Below the pieces are notes generated by a model. It was not told the origin of the DNA. It was given only the letters and a program-made list of their open reading frames with translations, and ran no database searches. Positions 9,050 to 17,024 of a DNA stretch of 64,000 nt are shown piece by piece. The stretch lies in contig NZ_JARKMY010000001.1 in assembly GCF_029360725.1 (NCBI RefSeq), positions 248,001 to 312,000 of the forward strand. Reading direction: 5' to 3'. A program made the translations under genes and the position numbers. Position 1 is the first letter of the stretch; every line of letters begins with the position of its first letter. This stretch comes from Chryseolinea sp. H1M3-3 (GTDB lineage: Bacteria > Bacteroidota > Bacteroidia > Cytophagales > Cyclobacteriaceae).

Positions 9050-10238
9050 GTTTTAATCTACGTTTTTTGTTTGCATTTACTACAAAATAATCAATCAGCG
9101 GAGCGAATACATTCATCAGAAGTATTGCCAACATAATTCCTTCCGGGTATGCAGGATTGAAGACACGAATAAGCACGGTCATAACACCAATCAATGCTCC
9201 ATAAATCCATTTACCCGTTTCAGTTTGTGAAGCAGTAACCGGATCTGTGGCCATAAATACTGCACCAAATGCCAATCCACCCATTACCAAATGATAATGA
9301 GCAGGTAATTCAACAAAAGGGTTTCCTCCTACCGCATTTAAAAAGAGTCCCATTCCAAATGCTCCTGCGAAAACACTTACAATAATCTTCCAACTACCTA
9401 CTCCAGTGAAGATTAATATGAAAGCACCAATCAAACACATTAAAGTAGACGTTTCACCAACGCTACCGGGTATCAATCCAAGAAACATATTTTCAAAACT
9501 ATAGAGGTGGTCTGCCCAGCCAGTACCGAAATGAGTTAAAGCATTTACAGCATTCTCACCTGTAGTTATCGAGTTTGCCGCAATAGCAAGTGGCGTCGCT
9601 CCAGAGTAACCCTCCACAGTTTTAACACCTTCGGGCAGATACGTCCAAACTTCACCGGCGATGTCTACCGGGTAAGCAAAATATAAAAAAGCGCGTGCCG
9701 TTAATGCAACATTCACCACGTTCATTCCGGTTCCCCCAAAAGCCTCTTTTCCAATAATAACAGCAAATACAGTGGCTATTGCTACTTGCCACAAGGGAAC
9801 ATCCGGCGGCATGACCAAAGGTATGAGCATACCGGTTACGAGGAACCCTTCATTAACCGGGTGTCTTCTAAACGTTGCAAATATAAATTCAACCCCCAGG
9901 CCAGCCGCATAAGAAACAATGATGATAGGAACAACCTGCACCAGACCGATCCAAAACATTTCACCAATGCTTCCTTCCTGACCTATTGCCAAAAAATGCT
10001 GGTAGCCAATGTTAAAAATTCCAAAGATCAGGCACGGTACCATTGCAATAATGACCGTCATCATAAGCCGTTTCATGTCAACAGCATCTCTGATTTGCGC
10101 GCCTTTTGGAGGAGTAGTTGTATTGGGTACAAATGCAAACGTATCGAAGGCCTCGAAAACATAGTAGTATTTCTCCCACTTGCCTCCTTTTTCAAAATTG
10201 TGTTTTGCCTTATCCAGGGCGTCGCGTAAAAACTTCAT
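9036..10238 (-). CDS. nqrB: Na+-translocating NADH:quinone reductase subunit B
   Basis: Large membrane subunit of the sodium pump, 400 residues, around ten transmembrane segments. It binds a second covalent FMN; the attachment motif SGATPLA is visible in GYSGATPLAIAA near residue 195. Other landmarks are GTGMNVVNVALTARAF and FMATDPVTASQT. The soluble N-terminus (about 1-50) contains the conserved VRDA-like region DAVDMKRLMM. It overlaps nqrC and lies 7 bp after nqrA. Confidence 0.96.
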   Translation of the reverse strand: MKFLRDALDKAKHNFEKGGKWEKYYYVFEAFDTFAFVPNTTTPPKGAQIRDAVDMKRLMMTVIIAMVPCLIFGIFNIGYQHFLAIGQEGSIGEMFWIGLVQVVPIIIVSYAAGLGVEFIFATFRRHPVNEGFLVTGMLIPLVMPPDVPLWQVAIATVFAVIIGKEAFGGTGMNVVNVALTARAFLYFAYPVDIAGEVWTYLPEGVKTVEGYSGATPLAIAANSITTGENAVNALTHFGTGWADHLYSFENMFLGLIPGSVGETSTLMCLIGAFILIFTGVGSWKIIVSVFAGAFGMGLFLNAVGGNPFVELPAHYHLVMGGLAFGAVFMATDPVTASQTETGKWIYGALIGVMTVLIRVFNPAYPEGIMLAILLMNVFAPLIDYFVVNANKKRRLKRATV

Positions 10239-10245
10239 ATATACG

Positions 10246-11610
10246 TTAGCTATTCTGCATTAATTCAATTCCTTCACGTAAAATGGCCTGCACATGATGT
10301 TTTGATACATCCACAAATTCACATAGTGCCAGATCCTCTTCAATTACCTCATAGATACCCAGCGCCTCCATGTCATCATAGTCTTCTGCGATGATCGCCT
10401 TTAGCAGGTGCGTTGGCAGTATGTCCATGGGTGTCACTTTTTCAAAAACACCAGTCTGTACAAATGCGCGCGGTTCACCCTTTGTATTGCTATCTAAAAT
10501 ATATTCCTTATTGTAATTCAGAAATGAAAAAAGACCCCATGCCCGGCTCAGGCTTAATTTATTTGACGAAGGCGTGATCCACCCAAGAAATTCATATTGA
10601 TCTCCTTCAGGGATTACAGAAACCAGGTGATCGAAAAATCCCATATGGTCTTCCCTGCCGATTTTTGTTCCGGTCAGAACATTGCCGGATACGATGCGCA
10701 CATGGTCTTGCTTCAAATTATTTTGAATGAACTTCTTAACTGATGCTCCAGTATAAGTTTTGTAATACTGAGGATCCTTAACTTCAGAACCAGCTACCGC
10801 AATAATCTTGGAAGCATCGTAAATTCCGTTTAGAAAAAGTTTACCCATTTGAATTACACCATACGGATTAATCGTCCAGATGACATCACTTTTTCCGAGT
10901 GGATCTAAATGATGAATTTGGACACCTACACAACCGGATGGATGTGGGCCGGAGAATTTATTAAGTTCTACTCCATGCGCTTGCGAAAAAATTGCTCCTA
11001 TCTCTTTCTTAGTGTGGACATTGAGATGAATAGGACCGGTCGTAAGCTTCTTTAAAATTTCAATTCCTGTCTGAAAGTATTGCTCTTGTCCTTTAAATAG
11101 GAAGTTATAATCGGGTGCTAAGGGATGCGAATCAAAGCCAGAGATAAAAATGGATTTCGGTGTCTCGGCAGGATCAGCGACTACGCCAAACGGACGTTGT
11201 ACCAAATTTAACCAAACACCACTTTTTAAAAGCTGTTGTTTGACAACCTCGCGACTAAGGTTTTCAATTTCCGAAACAGAGTATTTGTTAAAAGGTAGAT
11301 GTTCAACGGTTCTGTCAGCAAGTATTTTAACTTCGAGTAGCTTACGCTTTTCGCCCCGTTTAACCTCTACCACTTCTCCACTAACGGGAGAAGAAAAGAT
11401 AATGCTTTCATTTTTTTTATCGTGAAAAAGCGGAGCGCCCGCTTTGACGATATCGCCTTCACTTACTACGACTTTTGGCATGTAAATACCGTTAAAATCG
11501 GTTGGCTTAATAGCGAAAGTTTCGGGTTGATCAGTTTGCGCTAATTTCGTAGTGGCTTTTCCTGAGAGATTGATATCAAAGCCCTTCTTCAATCGTATAA
11601 ATTTGCCCAT
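10246..11610 (-). CDS. nqrA: Na+-translocating NADH:quinone reductase subunit A
   Basis: Peripheral cytoplasmic subunit of Na+-NQR, 454 residues, first gene of the operon. The N-terminus IRLKKGFDINLSGKA and the following biotinyl-lipoyl-like hammerhead domain (VVVSEGDIVKAGAPLFHDK, about 48-67) fit NqrA, as do HPSGCVGVQIHHLDP and the C-terminal DYDDMEALGIYEVIEEDLALCEF. A good sigma-ABfr-type promoter lies 29 bp upstream. Confidence 0.96.
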   Translation of the reverse strand: MGKFIRLKKGFDINLSGKATTKLAQTDQPETFAIKPTDFNGIYMPKVVVSEGDIVKAGAPLFHDKKNESIIFSSPVSGEVVEVKRGEKRKLLEVKILADRTVEHLPFNKYSVSEIENLSREVVKQQLLKSGVWLNLVQRPFGVVADPAETPKSIFISGFDSHPLAPDYNFLFKGQEQYFQTGIEILKKLTTGPIHLNVHTKKEIGAIFSQAHGVELNKFSGPHPSGCVGVQIHHLDPLGKSDVIWTINPYGVIQMGKLFLNGIYDASKIIAVAGSEVKDPQYYKTYTGASVKKFIQNNLKQDHVRIVSGNVLTGTKIGREDHMGFFDHLVSVIPEGDQYEFLGWITPSSNKLSLSRAWGLFSFLNYNKEYILDSNTKGEPRAFVQTGVFEKVTPMDILPTHLLKAIIAEDYDDMEALGIYEVIEEDLALCEFVDVSKHHVQAILREGIELMQNS

Positions 11611-11638
11611 GTACCTGGCGTCTAAATTTAGGACGTGG

Positions 11639-11666
11639 CAAAATTAGCATTTTTAACAACATACAA
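11639..11666 (-). promoter_or_regulatory. Predicted nqr operon promoter
   Basis: On the minus strand TTG (11664-11666), 17 bp, then TAATTTTG (11639-11646). This matches the Bacteroidota housekeeping pattern TTG-N17-23-TAnnTTTG. It would give a leader of about 25 bases before nqrA. Confidence 0.6.
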
Positions 11667-11740
11667 TAGGAGAATCCCAATTTTTGAAATACTATCGGGA
11701 CGTAAGTTTTTTGCTATTATTTGGCGTAAAAAAGGTGCCC

Positions 11741-12430
11741 TTAAGCATTTATGATCATCTTGGCCAAAGCCAATCGGACAACTTCATCCACTTGCTCATC
11801 CAGTGATACATGAGTGGTGTCAATCAATATAGCATCATCGGCCTTTCTCAGTGGACTCTCAGCGCGTGTAGTATCAATTTCATCGCGCTGTACGATATTC
11901 GTGATCACATCATCGAGGTCTATCATCCTATCTTTTTCCAACAATTCTTTCTGACGCCTAAAAGCACGCACCAACAAATCAGCACTCATAAAGAGTTTCA
12001 ATTCTGCCTGTGGAAAAACTACCGTACCAATGTCACGACCGTCCATCACCACCGCCTTTTCCTTACCCATTTTGCGCTGTTGTTCCACCATCGCCATTCG
12101 TACTTCTTTAATGGCGCTTATTTCACTGACGCGTTCTGATACCCGCATGCTTCGAATAGTCTTTTCGACATTGAGGCCATTAAGAAAAGTTTCTGTAACG
12201 TTTTTTGAATTGACTACAAAAGCGATGTTTATTTGTTGAAGCGCGCGTGAAACTTCCTTTGGATTAGTGATTGCAACGTGATGCTCCATAAAATACAACG
12301 TAACGGCACGATACATTGCGCCGGTATCAATGTACCTATAGCCCAAAATATTCGCCACGAGTTTGGCTGTGCTACTTTTTCCACATGCTGAGTAACCATC
12401 AATGGCTATAACGATTTTACGTAGATTCAT
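11741..12430 (-). CDS. cmk: (d)CMP kinase
   Basis: Phosphorylates CMP and dCMP with ATP in pyrimidine nucleotide salvage and synthesis. 229 residues from ATG 12430. The P-loop is IAIDGYSACGKSSTAK; YIDTGAMYRAVT, VVMDGRDIGTVVFPQAELK and RDEIDTTRAESPL are family motifs. A frame-open start at 12571 would add 47 residues with no cmk homology, and that stretch is really the other frame of the upstream lipoprotein gene. The chosen ATG overlaps that gene's stop codon in the arrangement TGATG, so the two are probably translationally coupled. Confidence 0.94.
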   Translation of the reverse strand: MNLRKIVIAIDGYSACGKSSTAKLVANILGYRYIDTGAMYRAVTLYFMEHHVAITNPKEVSRALQQINIAFVVNSKNVTETFLNGLNVEKTIRSMRVSERVSEISAIKEVRMAMVEQQRKMGKEKAVVMDGRDIGTVVFPQAELKLFMSADLLVRAFRRQKELLEKDRMIDLDDVITNIVQRDEIDTTRAESPLRKADDAILIDTTHVSLDEQVDEVVRLALAKMIINA

Positions 12431-12564
12431 CAGCAGTCTTTTAAAGGACAAGGCATTGGTTTTCCTGGTTTGATTTTTTTGTGTTTGTGCGGATGATGGG
12501 AAGCACAGGAAGCCAAAAGCAGTATCATCAAGAAGATGGATAAAAGTTTTTGTAATCTTTTCAC
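12430..12564 (-). CDS. Small lipoprotein (44 aa) coupled to cmk
   Basis: A GTG start at 12564 gives a 44-residue protein: basic start KRLQKLL, a hydrophobic stretch SIFLMILLL, then a lipobox LLASC (Cys20). The mature peptide is only about 25 residues, His/Lys-rich and ending PGKPMPCPLKDC, with two further cysteines. A well-formed promoter (12591-12620) lies 27 bp upstream and the stop overlaps cmk. I recognise similar tiny PCP-x-KDC-ending lipoproteins only vaguely from this phylum. Metal binding by the His/Cys tail is a guess. The start could also lie further upstream in frame. Confidence 0.7.
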   Translation of the reverse strand: MKRLQKLLSIFLMILLLASCASHHPHKHKKIKPGKPMPCPLKDC

Positions 12565-12590
12565 TACGCAAATGTGGTTATTGATCAACC

Positions 12591-12620
12591 CAAAAATAGG
12601 TATTTGAACCGGCTGTGCAA
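12591..12620 (-). promoter_or_regulatory. Predicted promoter of the mini-lipoprotein and cmk
   Basis: Minus strand: TTG (12618-12620), 19 bp, TATTTTTG (12591-12598), matching TTG-N17-23-TAnnTTTG. Transcription would begin near 12586, only about 20 bases before the GTG of the small lipoprotein, which supports that start. Confidence 0.62.
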
Positions 12621-12788
12621 CCTGGCCACAACGGTTATTTTGTTCGTTCACCCTTTACTGCATCCAAATAATACGAATTAGCATTGCGCTCCATGCGGGG
12701 TTGTAAAGACCCGCAACAACTCAAATACTTTGTCGGATAATTTTTTGATCGTTCAACGTGTCGTAAATTGATTAAAAAATTAGACGCT

Positions 12789-13073
12789 ATGGAAACGAAC
12801 AAGGAAGGAAGAACAGAGAAAACTTTTAAAAACTTTGGAAAAAAAGTGGATGAATTTTTGGCAGAGTTGGATGAAGCGAGTGAAAGGATGCAAAAAGAAT
12901 TCAAAGAAAAATATGATGACCTCAAGCAGACTGCAGAAAAAGTAAAAAATGAATCTGAAAACAAAGAGCGGTGGAAAGAAGTGGAGGATAGCTTAAAAAA
13001 AGCTGGCGATGAATTAGCAAACGCGTTTAAAGCGGCATTTAAGAAGAGGGGACCAGAGGGCCCTGTTCAATAA
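12789..13073 (+). CDS. Small helical coiled-coil protein
   Basis: 94 residues from ATG 12789. Almost entirely charged and helix-forming (KKVDEFLAELDEASERMQKEF, KYDDLKQTAEKVKNE), with heptad-like spacing and no signal peptide or membrane segment. It resembles small apolipophorin- or stress-type helical proteins in composition only; I do not recognise a family. It is a single-gene unit ending at a strong terminator and convergent with the MATE gene. Function unknown. Confidence 0.7.
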   Translation: METNKEGRTEKTFKNFGKKVDEFLAELDEASERMQKEFKEKYDDLKQTAEKVKNESENKERWKEVEDSLKKAGDELANAFKAAFKKRGPEGPVQ

Positions 13074-13079
13074 CGTAAT

Positions 13080-13115
13080 AAAATGTGGAGACGCATGGCT
13101 GCGTCTCTACATTTT
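13080..13115. terminator. Strong bidirectional hairpin terminator
   Basis: Arms 13080-13095 and 13100-13115 pair over 16 positions with one G-T mismatch and a four-base loop; the inner part is GAGACGCA/TGCGTCTC and the ends are A- and T-rich. It lies between the convergent coiled-coil and MATE genes and can serve both. Confidence 0.85.
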
Positions 13116-13120
13116 CAAAA

Positions 13121-14524
13121 TTAAATTTTAGTTGTCTTCCATTTCCCTTGTCTGAAAATTAGAATAGAAGCAACGGCCATTAGTGATTCAGCAATTGGAA
13201 TAGCCGAAAATACACCCGTTGTTCCTGCTCCTAACCAATTCGCCAAGGCGTATGCCATTGGAATTTGTATTACCCAGAAGCCAAAGAAGCTGATAACCGT
13301 CGGAGTTCGCGTGTCACCCGCACCATTAAATGACTGGCCAACAACCATTCCATAGGCGTAAAATATATAACCGACGGAAACGATTTTAAGACATTGAATA
13401 CCATTTTTCAACACCAGGGCATCAGTTGAGAATAGTTCTATGATAGGCTCCGCCATGCTGAAAAATATCACTGTAATGAAAGCCAAAAACAGCATGTTGA
13501 AAAAAGCTGTTCTCCATACTGATTTTTCCGCTCTTTCAGGATGACCTGCTCCCAAGTTTTGTCCTACCAGTGTAGCCGCAGCGTTGGCCATTCCCCATGC
13601 CGGCAAAATGGCAAACACAATCACGCGTATGGCAATGGTATAACCGGCAACTGCTTCACTTCCAAAATCCGATAAAATTCGAACTAGAAAAATCCAACTG
13701 GCAGACCCGATCAAAAATTGTCCCGTACCGCCTGCAGAAACCTTGATCAATCGCCAAATGATGTCCCACATCACTGCAATATTGGTACGAAGTTTTATTA
13801 ACCCTTTGCCGTTGAATAAATGATAAAGTTGAAATAAGACCCCGATTCCTCTCCCGATATTGGTAGCAATTGCAGCTCCCTCTACGCCATAGGCAGGTAT
13901 AGGACCAATGCCGAAAATAAAAACCGGATCGAGCATAATATTAAGCCCATTGGCGAGCAACAACGCGCGCATAGCAATAGATGCATCACCTGCTCCGCGG
14001 AACACCCCATTAATAAGGAACAAAAGCATGATCGTGATGTTGCCTGTAAACATCCAGCGGGTGTAACCTGAATTATTTTGAATAAGCGATTCGCTCGCAC
14101 CCATCACGCGAAGGATATCTTCAGAAAAGAAAATGCCTACGATGGAAATGAGTAACGATATGCCTACACCAATGTAGATAGCTTGCATCGCAGCAACTTG
14201 TGCTGCTTTGATATCCTTCTCTCCTACCCTTCGGGCAACCATGGCCGTAGCACCCATGCTTAATCCCATGGCCAAAGAATATATAAGCGTGAGAACGGAT
14301 TCGGTTAGCCCTACCGTAGCTACTGCGTCATTGTCATTCAAACGACTTACATAGTAAACGTCCACTACGGCAAACAATGACTCCATGGCCATTTCCAGAA
14401 TCATCGGAATGGATAACAGCACAATCGCTTTATCAATACTGATCGACGTGTAATCTTGGGTATCGCCTCTCAGCGCTTGTTTAAAAAGGCGAAAAAAAGA
14501 ATTGAGTTTTTTAGAAACTGACAT
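13121..14524 (-). CDS. MATE family efflux transporter
   Basis: 467 residues with 12 predicted transmembrane segments in two homologous halves (LSIPMILEMAMESLFAVVDVYYV and LIKVSAGGTGQFLIGSASWIF starting each half). MATE proteins export cationic drugs or metabolites using Na+ or H+ gradients. The first 30 residues are a soluble extension. DVYYVSRL and GQSFNGAGDTRTPT are family signatures. The substrate is unknown. The upstream 260 bp contain an inverted repeat and a small hairpin that may regulate expression. Confidence 0.93.
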   Translation of the reverse strand: MSVSKKLNSFFRLFKQALRGDTQDYTSISIDKAIVLLSIPMILEMAMESLFAVVDVYYVSRLNDNDAVATVGLTESVLTLIYSLAMGLSMGATAMVARRVGEKDIKAAQVAAMQAIYIGVGISLLISIVGIFFSEDILRVMGASESLIQNNSGYTRWMFTGNITIMLLFLINGVFRGAGDASIAMRALLLANGLNIMLDPVFIFGIGPIPAYGVEGAAIATNIGRGIGVLFQLYHLFNGKGLIKLRTNIAVMWDIIWRLIKVSAGGTGQFLIGSASWIFLVRILSDFGSEAVAGYTIAIRVIVFAILPAWGMANAAATLVGQNLGAGHPERAEKSVWRTAFFNMLFLAFITVIFFSMAEPIIELFSTDALVLKNGIQCLKIVSVGYIFYAYGMVVGQSFNGAGDTRTPTVISFFGFWVIQIPMAYALANWLGAGTTGVFSAIPIAESLMAVASILIFRQGKWKTTKI

Positions 14525-14560
14525 TCAATAACGATTTAAAATTTTAACAAATGGAAAAAT

Positions 14561-14576
14561 CCTCCGCAGAGGGAGG
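14561..14576 (-). other. Small GC hairpin in MATE leader
   Basis: CCTCC (14561-14565) pairs with GGAGG (14572-14576). Read on the minus strand it is followed by ATTTTTCC, an attenuator-like layout, about 37 bases before the MATE start. The stem is only 5 bp, so this is tentative. Confidence 0.35.
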
Positions 14577-14592
14577 TGAGAACATTAAAGAT

Positions 14593-14609
14593 GTTTGGAC
14601 GTACCAAAC
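14593..14609. promoter_or_regulatory. Perfect inverted repeat upstream of MATE gene
   Basis: GTTTGG-ACGTA-CCAAAC: 6-bp perfect arms with a 5-bp centre, 69 bp upstream of the MATE start. The size suits an operator for a dimeric regulator, but no regulator gene is adjacent. Confidence 0.4.
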
Positions 14610-14784
14610 CTAAAACACAATGACCATAATTCGTTAAAGAATGTACCGAAAACTAAGCTTACGATAAAGATTGCATAAAGTTTGGGTTAGGAAGGAAAAA
14701 ATGTAATTAATTTTCACAACGCAGGATGCGTTAATACTTAAAAGTAACGGTCATTACTTTAACTATTAACGTTTATCTATTATT

Positions 14785-15498
14785 TCAATCTTTTTGAACC
14801 GTACTTGCGCCGGAGGTATTTGTGGTAAGTGAGGGATTACCGCGGTATAAAACTGAACTGGCCCCGCTTGCTGTTACGCTCAACTCGTCTGTGGCTGTTA
14901 CCCTTGCTTCGCTGGCACCAGTTACATTCAGCGTAGCTTCTCTGACCGGATAATCGAAAGCTTTAAGAGAGGAAGCTCCGGAAACTTCACCATGCAATTC
15001 ATCTCCCGATCCAAACAATACCGCTGACGATGCTCCGGAAAGTATTAGATTTATTTCGCGAAAATCTGCATCTAACTGCGACACGGAAGCACCTGACAAA
15101 TAAAAATCAAAATCATCGTCGCTCGTAAAACCTCTTATTTTTGATACACTTGCGCCTGAAAAATTAACAGATTCCAGCCGTGGCATGGTTATGTCAACAT
15201 AGGTGCTGTGATGACGATTACTATTATCTTCAAATTTAATCATGAGTGTATTCCCACTCTTGTAAACTTCAAGGTCGTCGATGTTCCTGCGGTCCCCGCG
15301 CACTTCTATACTAAATGTATTACCGTGTTCCACTTCGATATTAAAAGCATCTCCCATTTCTAATCGATCGAAATCGGTGATGGCATAGTCCTTACGGACT
15401 TCCTGCAGCGGACCCGGGTCCTCACGAAAACAAGCAGTAAGAACTGGCATGATGATAAGCACAAGAATGGTAGAAAAAGCATGAACATGTCGAAACAT
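14785..15498 (-). CDS. DUF2807 head-GIN domain lipoprotein
   Basis: 237 residues. The signal peptide ends in lipobox LTAC (Cys23). Then comes a beta-strand-rich DUF2807 domain beginning FDRLEMGDAFNIEVEHG, with seven T/S-GAS motifs at about 18-22 residue steps (FSGASVSK, LSGASVSQ, LSGASSAV, VSGASSLK, VTGASEAR, ASGASSVL, TSGASTVQ). The repeat suggests a right-handed beta-helix-like stack anchored in the outer membrane. The function of this family is not established; names such as putative auto-transporter adhesin are based on weak similarity. Confidence 0.85.
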   Translation of the reverse strand: MFRHVHAFSTILVLIIMPVLTACFREDPGPLQEVRKDYAITDFDRLEMGDAFNIEVEHGNTFSIEVRGDRRNIDDLEVYKSGNTLMIKFEDNSNRHHSTYVDITMPRLESVNFSGASVSKIRGFTSDDDFDFYLSGASVSQLDADFREINLILSGASSAVLFGSGDELHGEVSGASSLKAFDYPVREATLNVTGASEARVTATDELSVTASGASSVLYRGNPSLTTNTSGASTVQKD

Positions 15499-15574
15499 AG
15501 TAGTGTTATTTGCTCATTAGACAATCGAGATTGTCATCACCCCTATATCGCGATTAATAAATTTTCAAGGATGA

Positions 15575-16933
15575 TCAACCTTGCATTATGGAAATGGTTT
15601 TGATGTTTACAAATTCCTTGATGCCAAATTCTGACAATTCTCTACCATAGCCGGATTTTTTGATCCCTCCAAAAGGAAGTCTCACATCAGAGCGCATAAG
15701 TGCATTTATTAAAACGGACCCCGATTCCAATTCCCGCGCAATACGGACCGCCCGCTCCAAGTCTTGCGACCAGACAGTAGCTCCCAAACCATACCGCGTT
15801 TGGTTGGCCAGTGCGATGGCTTCTGTTTCATTTTCAACAGTAATCACGGCTGCTAGTGGGCCAAAAGTTTCTTCCTCAAAAGCAGGCATTCCCGGGCGAA
15901 CATCGTCTAACAAGGTCGCTTGAAAGTTACATCCCTTTCTTACGCCTCCAGCCAATAACCTGGCACCCTTGGACATTGACAATTGCATTTGGCTTTGTAG
16001 CTTCTCTGCCAAATCAATTCGCGCCATGGGACCTAAGGTGGTTTTTTCATCAAACGGATCCCCTTGAACAAGGGATTTTATTTGCGCTGCAAATCGCGAC
16101 ACAAATTGTTCTTTAACAGACTTGAAAACAATAAATCGCTTAGCGGCGATGCACGATTGCCCTACGTTTTGCATCCTTGATTGCGTGGCAATTTTCACGG
16201 TACGGTCCAGGTCAGCATCCGGCAACACGATAAAAGCGTCACTCCCGCCAAGTTCAAGCACGCTTCTTTTGATATTCTTACCAGCGATGGACGCTACGTT
16301 CGACCCTGCAGCCTCGCTACCTGTAAGCGCCACGCCTTGGACAATGTCAGAAGTGATAACATGCTGAACCAGATCCACTTCTATGACCAGACTTTGAAAA
16401 ACTCCAAGCGGAAATCCTGCCTCTAAAAATATTTTTTCAATCATTAAAGAGCATTGCGTGACATTTGGCGCATGTTTTAATATTGCAACATTACCGGCCA
16501 TCAATGCTGGCGCTGCAAACCGGAAGACTTGCCAGAACGGAAAATTCCAAGGCATAATAGCTAACACAGCGCCTATCGGTTGAAAAGCAACAAAGCTTTG
16601 CTTCGCTTCCGTAGATATGGACTGATCCTTTAAAAATTCCGCGGCATTTTCCGCAAAGTATTCGCATGCCGTAGCACTCTTTTCTACTTCAGCACGGGCT
16701 TCCGTTAACAGCTTTCCCATTTCCAAAGTAATGGTGCGGGCATACGCTTCTTTGTTTTGCCTGATGATTGACGCCGCCTTTAACATCAGATCACTTCGCT
16801 GTGCATAAGAAGTTTTTTTCCAGTCGCGGAATACTTTGGCGGCTACGTGAAGCTTTTCATTGACCGTTGAGGCAGTCATAACAGGAAACTCGCCGACTAT
16901 TGACTGATTGAATGGATGTATCGATTTAAACAT
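15575..16933 (-). CDS. NAD(P)-dependent aldehyde dehydrogenase, succinate-semialdehyde type
   Basis: 452 residues from ATG 16933. Oxidises an aldehyde to an acid with NAD(P)+. Visible: MPWNFPFWQVFRFAAPAL (cofactor and substrate channel), ELGGSDAFIVL with the general-base Glu, and GQSCIAAKRF with the catalytic Cys; ETFGPLAAV closes the fold. The short length and the PFGGIKKSGYGRELSEFGIKEF end resemble the GabD/Sad group used for succinate semialdehyde. The substrate is inferred. No gabT or other GABA-pathway gene is next to it. Confidence 0.88.
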   Translation of the reverse strand: MFKSIHPFNQSIVGEFPVMTASTVNEKLHVAAKVFRDWKKTSYAQRSDLMLKAASIIRQNKEAYARTITLEMGKLLTEARAEVEKSATACEYFAENAAEFLKDQSISTEAKQSFVAFQPIGAVLAIMPWNFPFWQVFRFAAPALMAGNVAILKHAPNVTQCSLMIEKIFLEAGFPLGVFQSLVIEVDLVQHVITSDIVQGVALTGSEAAGSNVASIAGKNIKRSVLELGGSDAFIVLPDADLDRTVKIATQSRMQNVGQSCIAAKRFIVFKSVKEQFVSRFAAQIKSLVQGDPFDEKTTLGPMARIDLAEKLQSQMQLSMSKGARLLAGGVRKGCNFQATLLDDVRPGMPAFEEETFGPLAAVITVENETEAIALANQTRYGLGATVWSQDLERAVRIARELESGSVLINALMRSDVRLPFGGIKKSGYGRELSEFGIKEFVNIKTISIMQG

Positions 16934-16975
16934 GAAATTCAATTTATGTTTTAATAGGGCAAAACGAAAAAAAGA

Positions 16976-17000
16976 AAAGCCAGGTTCTCAGCCTGGCTTT
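16976..17000 (-). terminator. Terminator of the rplM-rpsI-rpsB-tsf operon
   Basis: Perfect 9-bp stem AAAGCCAGG (16976-16984) with CCTGGCTTT (16992-17000), seven-base loop. On the minus strand it is followed by a T-rich run, giving a standard intrinsic terminator 25 bp after tsf. Confidence 0.9.
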
Positions 17001-17024
17001 AGTCATTTATGATTTACAGAAATC

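Noticed and set aside
9786-10229. A 147-codon plus-strand frame opposite nqrB
   Set aside because: Antisense shadow of a well-supported gene; composition rich in Arg, His and Asn with no domain.
11741-12571. A longer cmk reading frame starting at 12571
   Set aside because: The extra 47 residues show no kinase homology and overlie the small lipoprotein gene in another frame; the P-loop begins right after the ATG at 12430.
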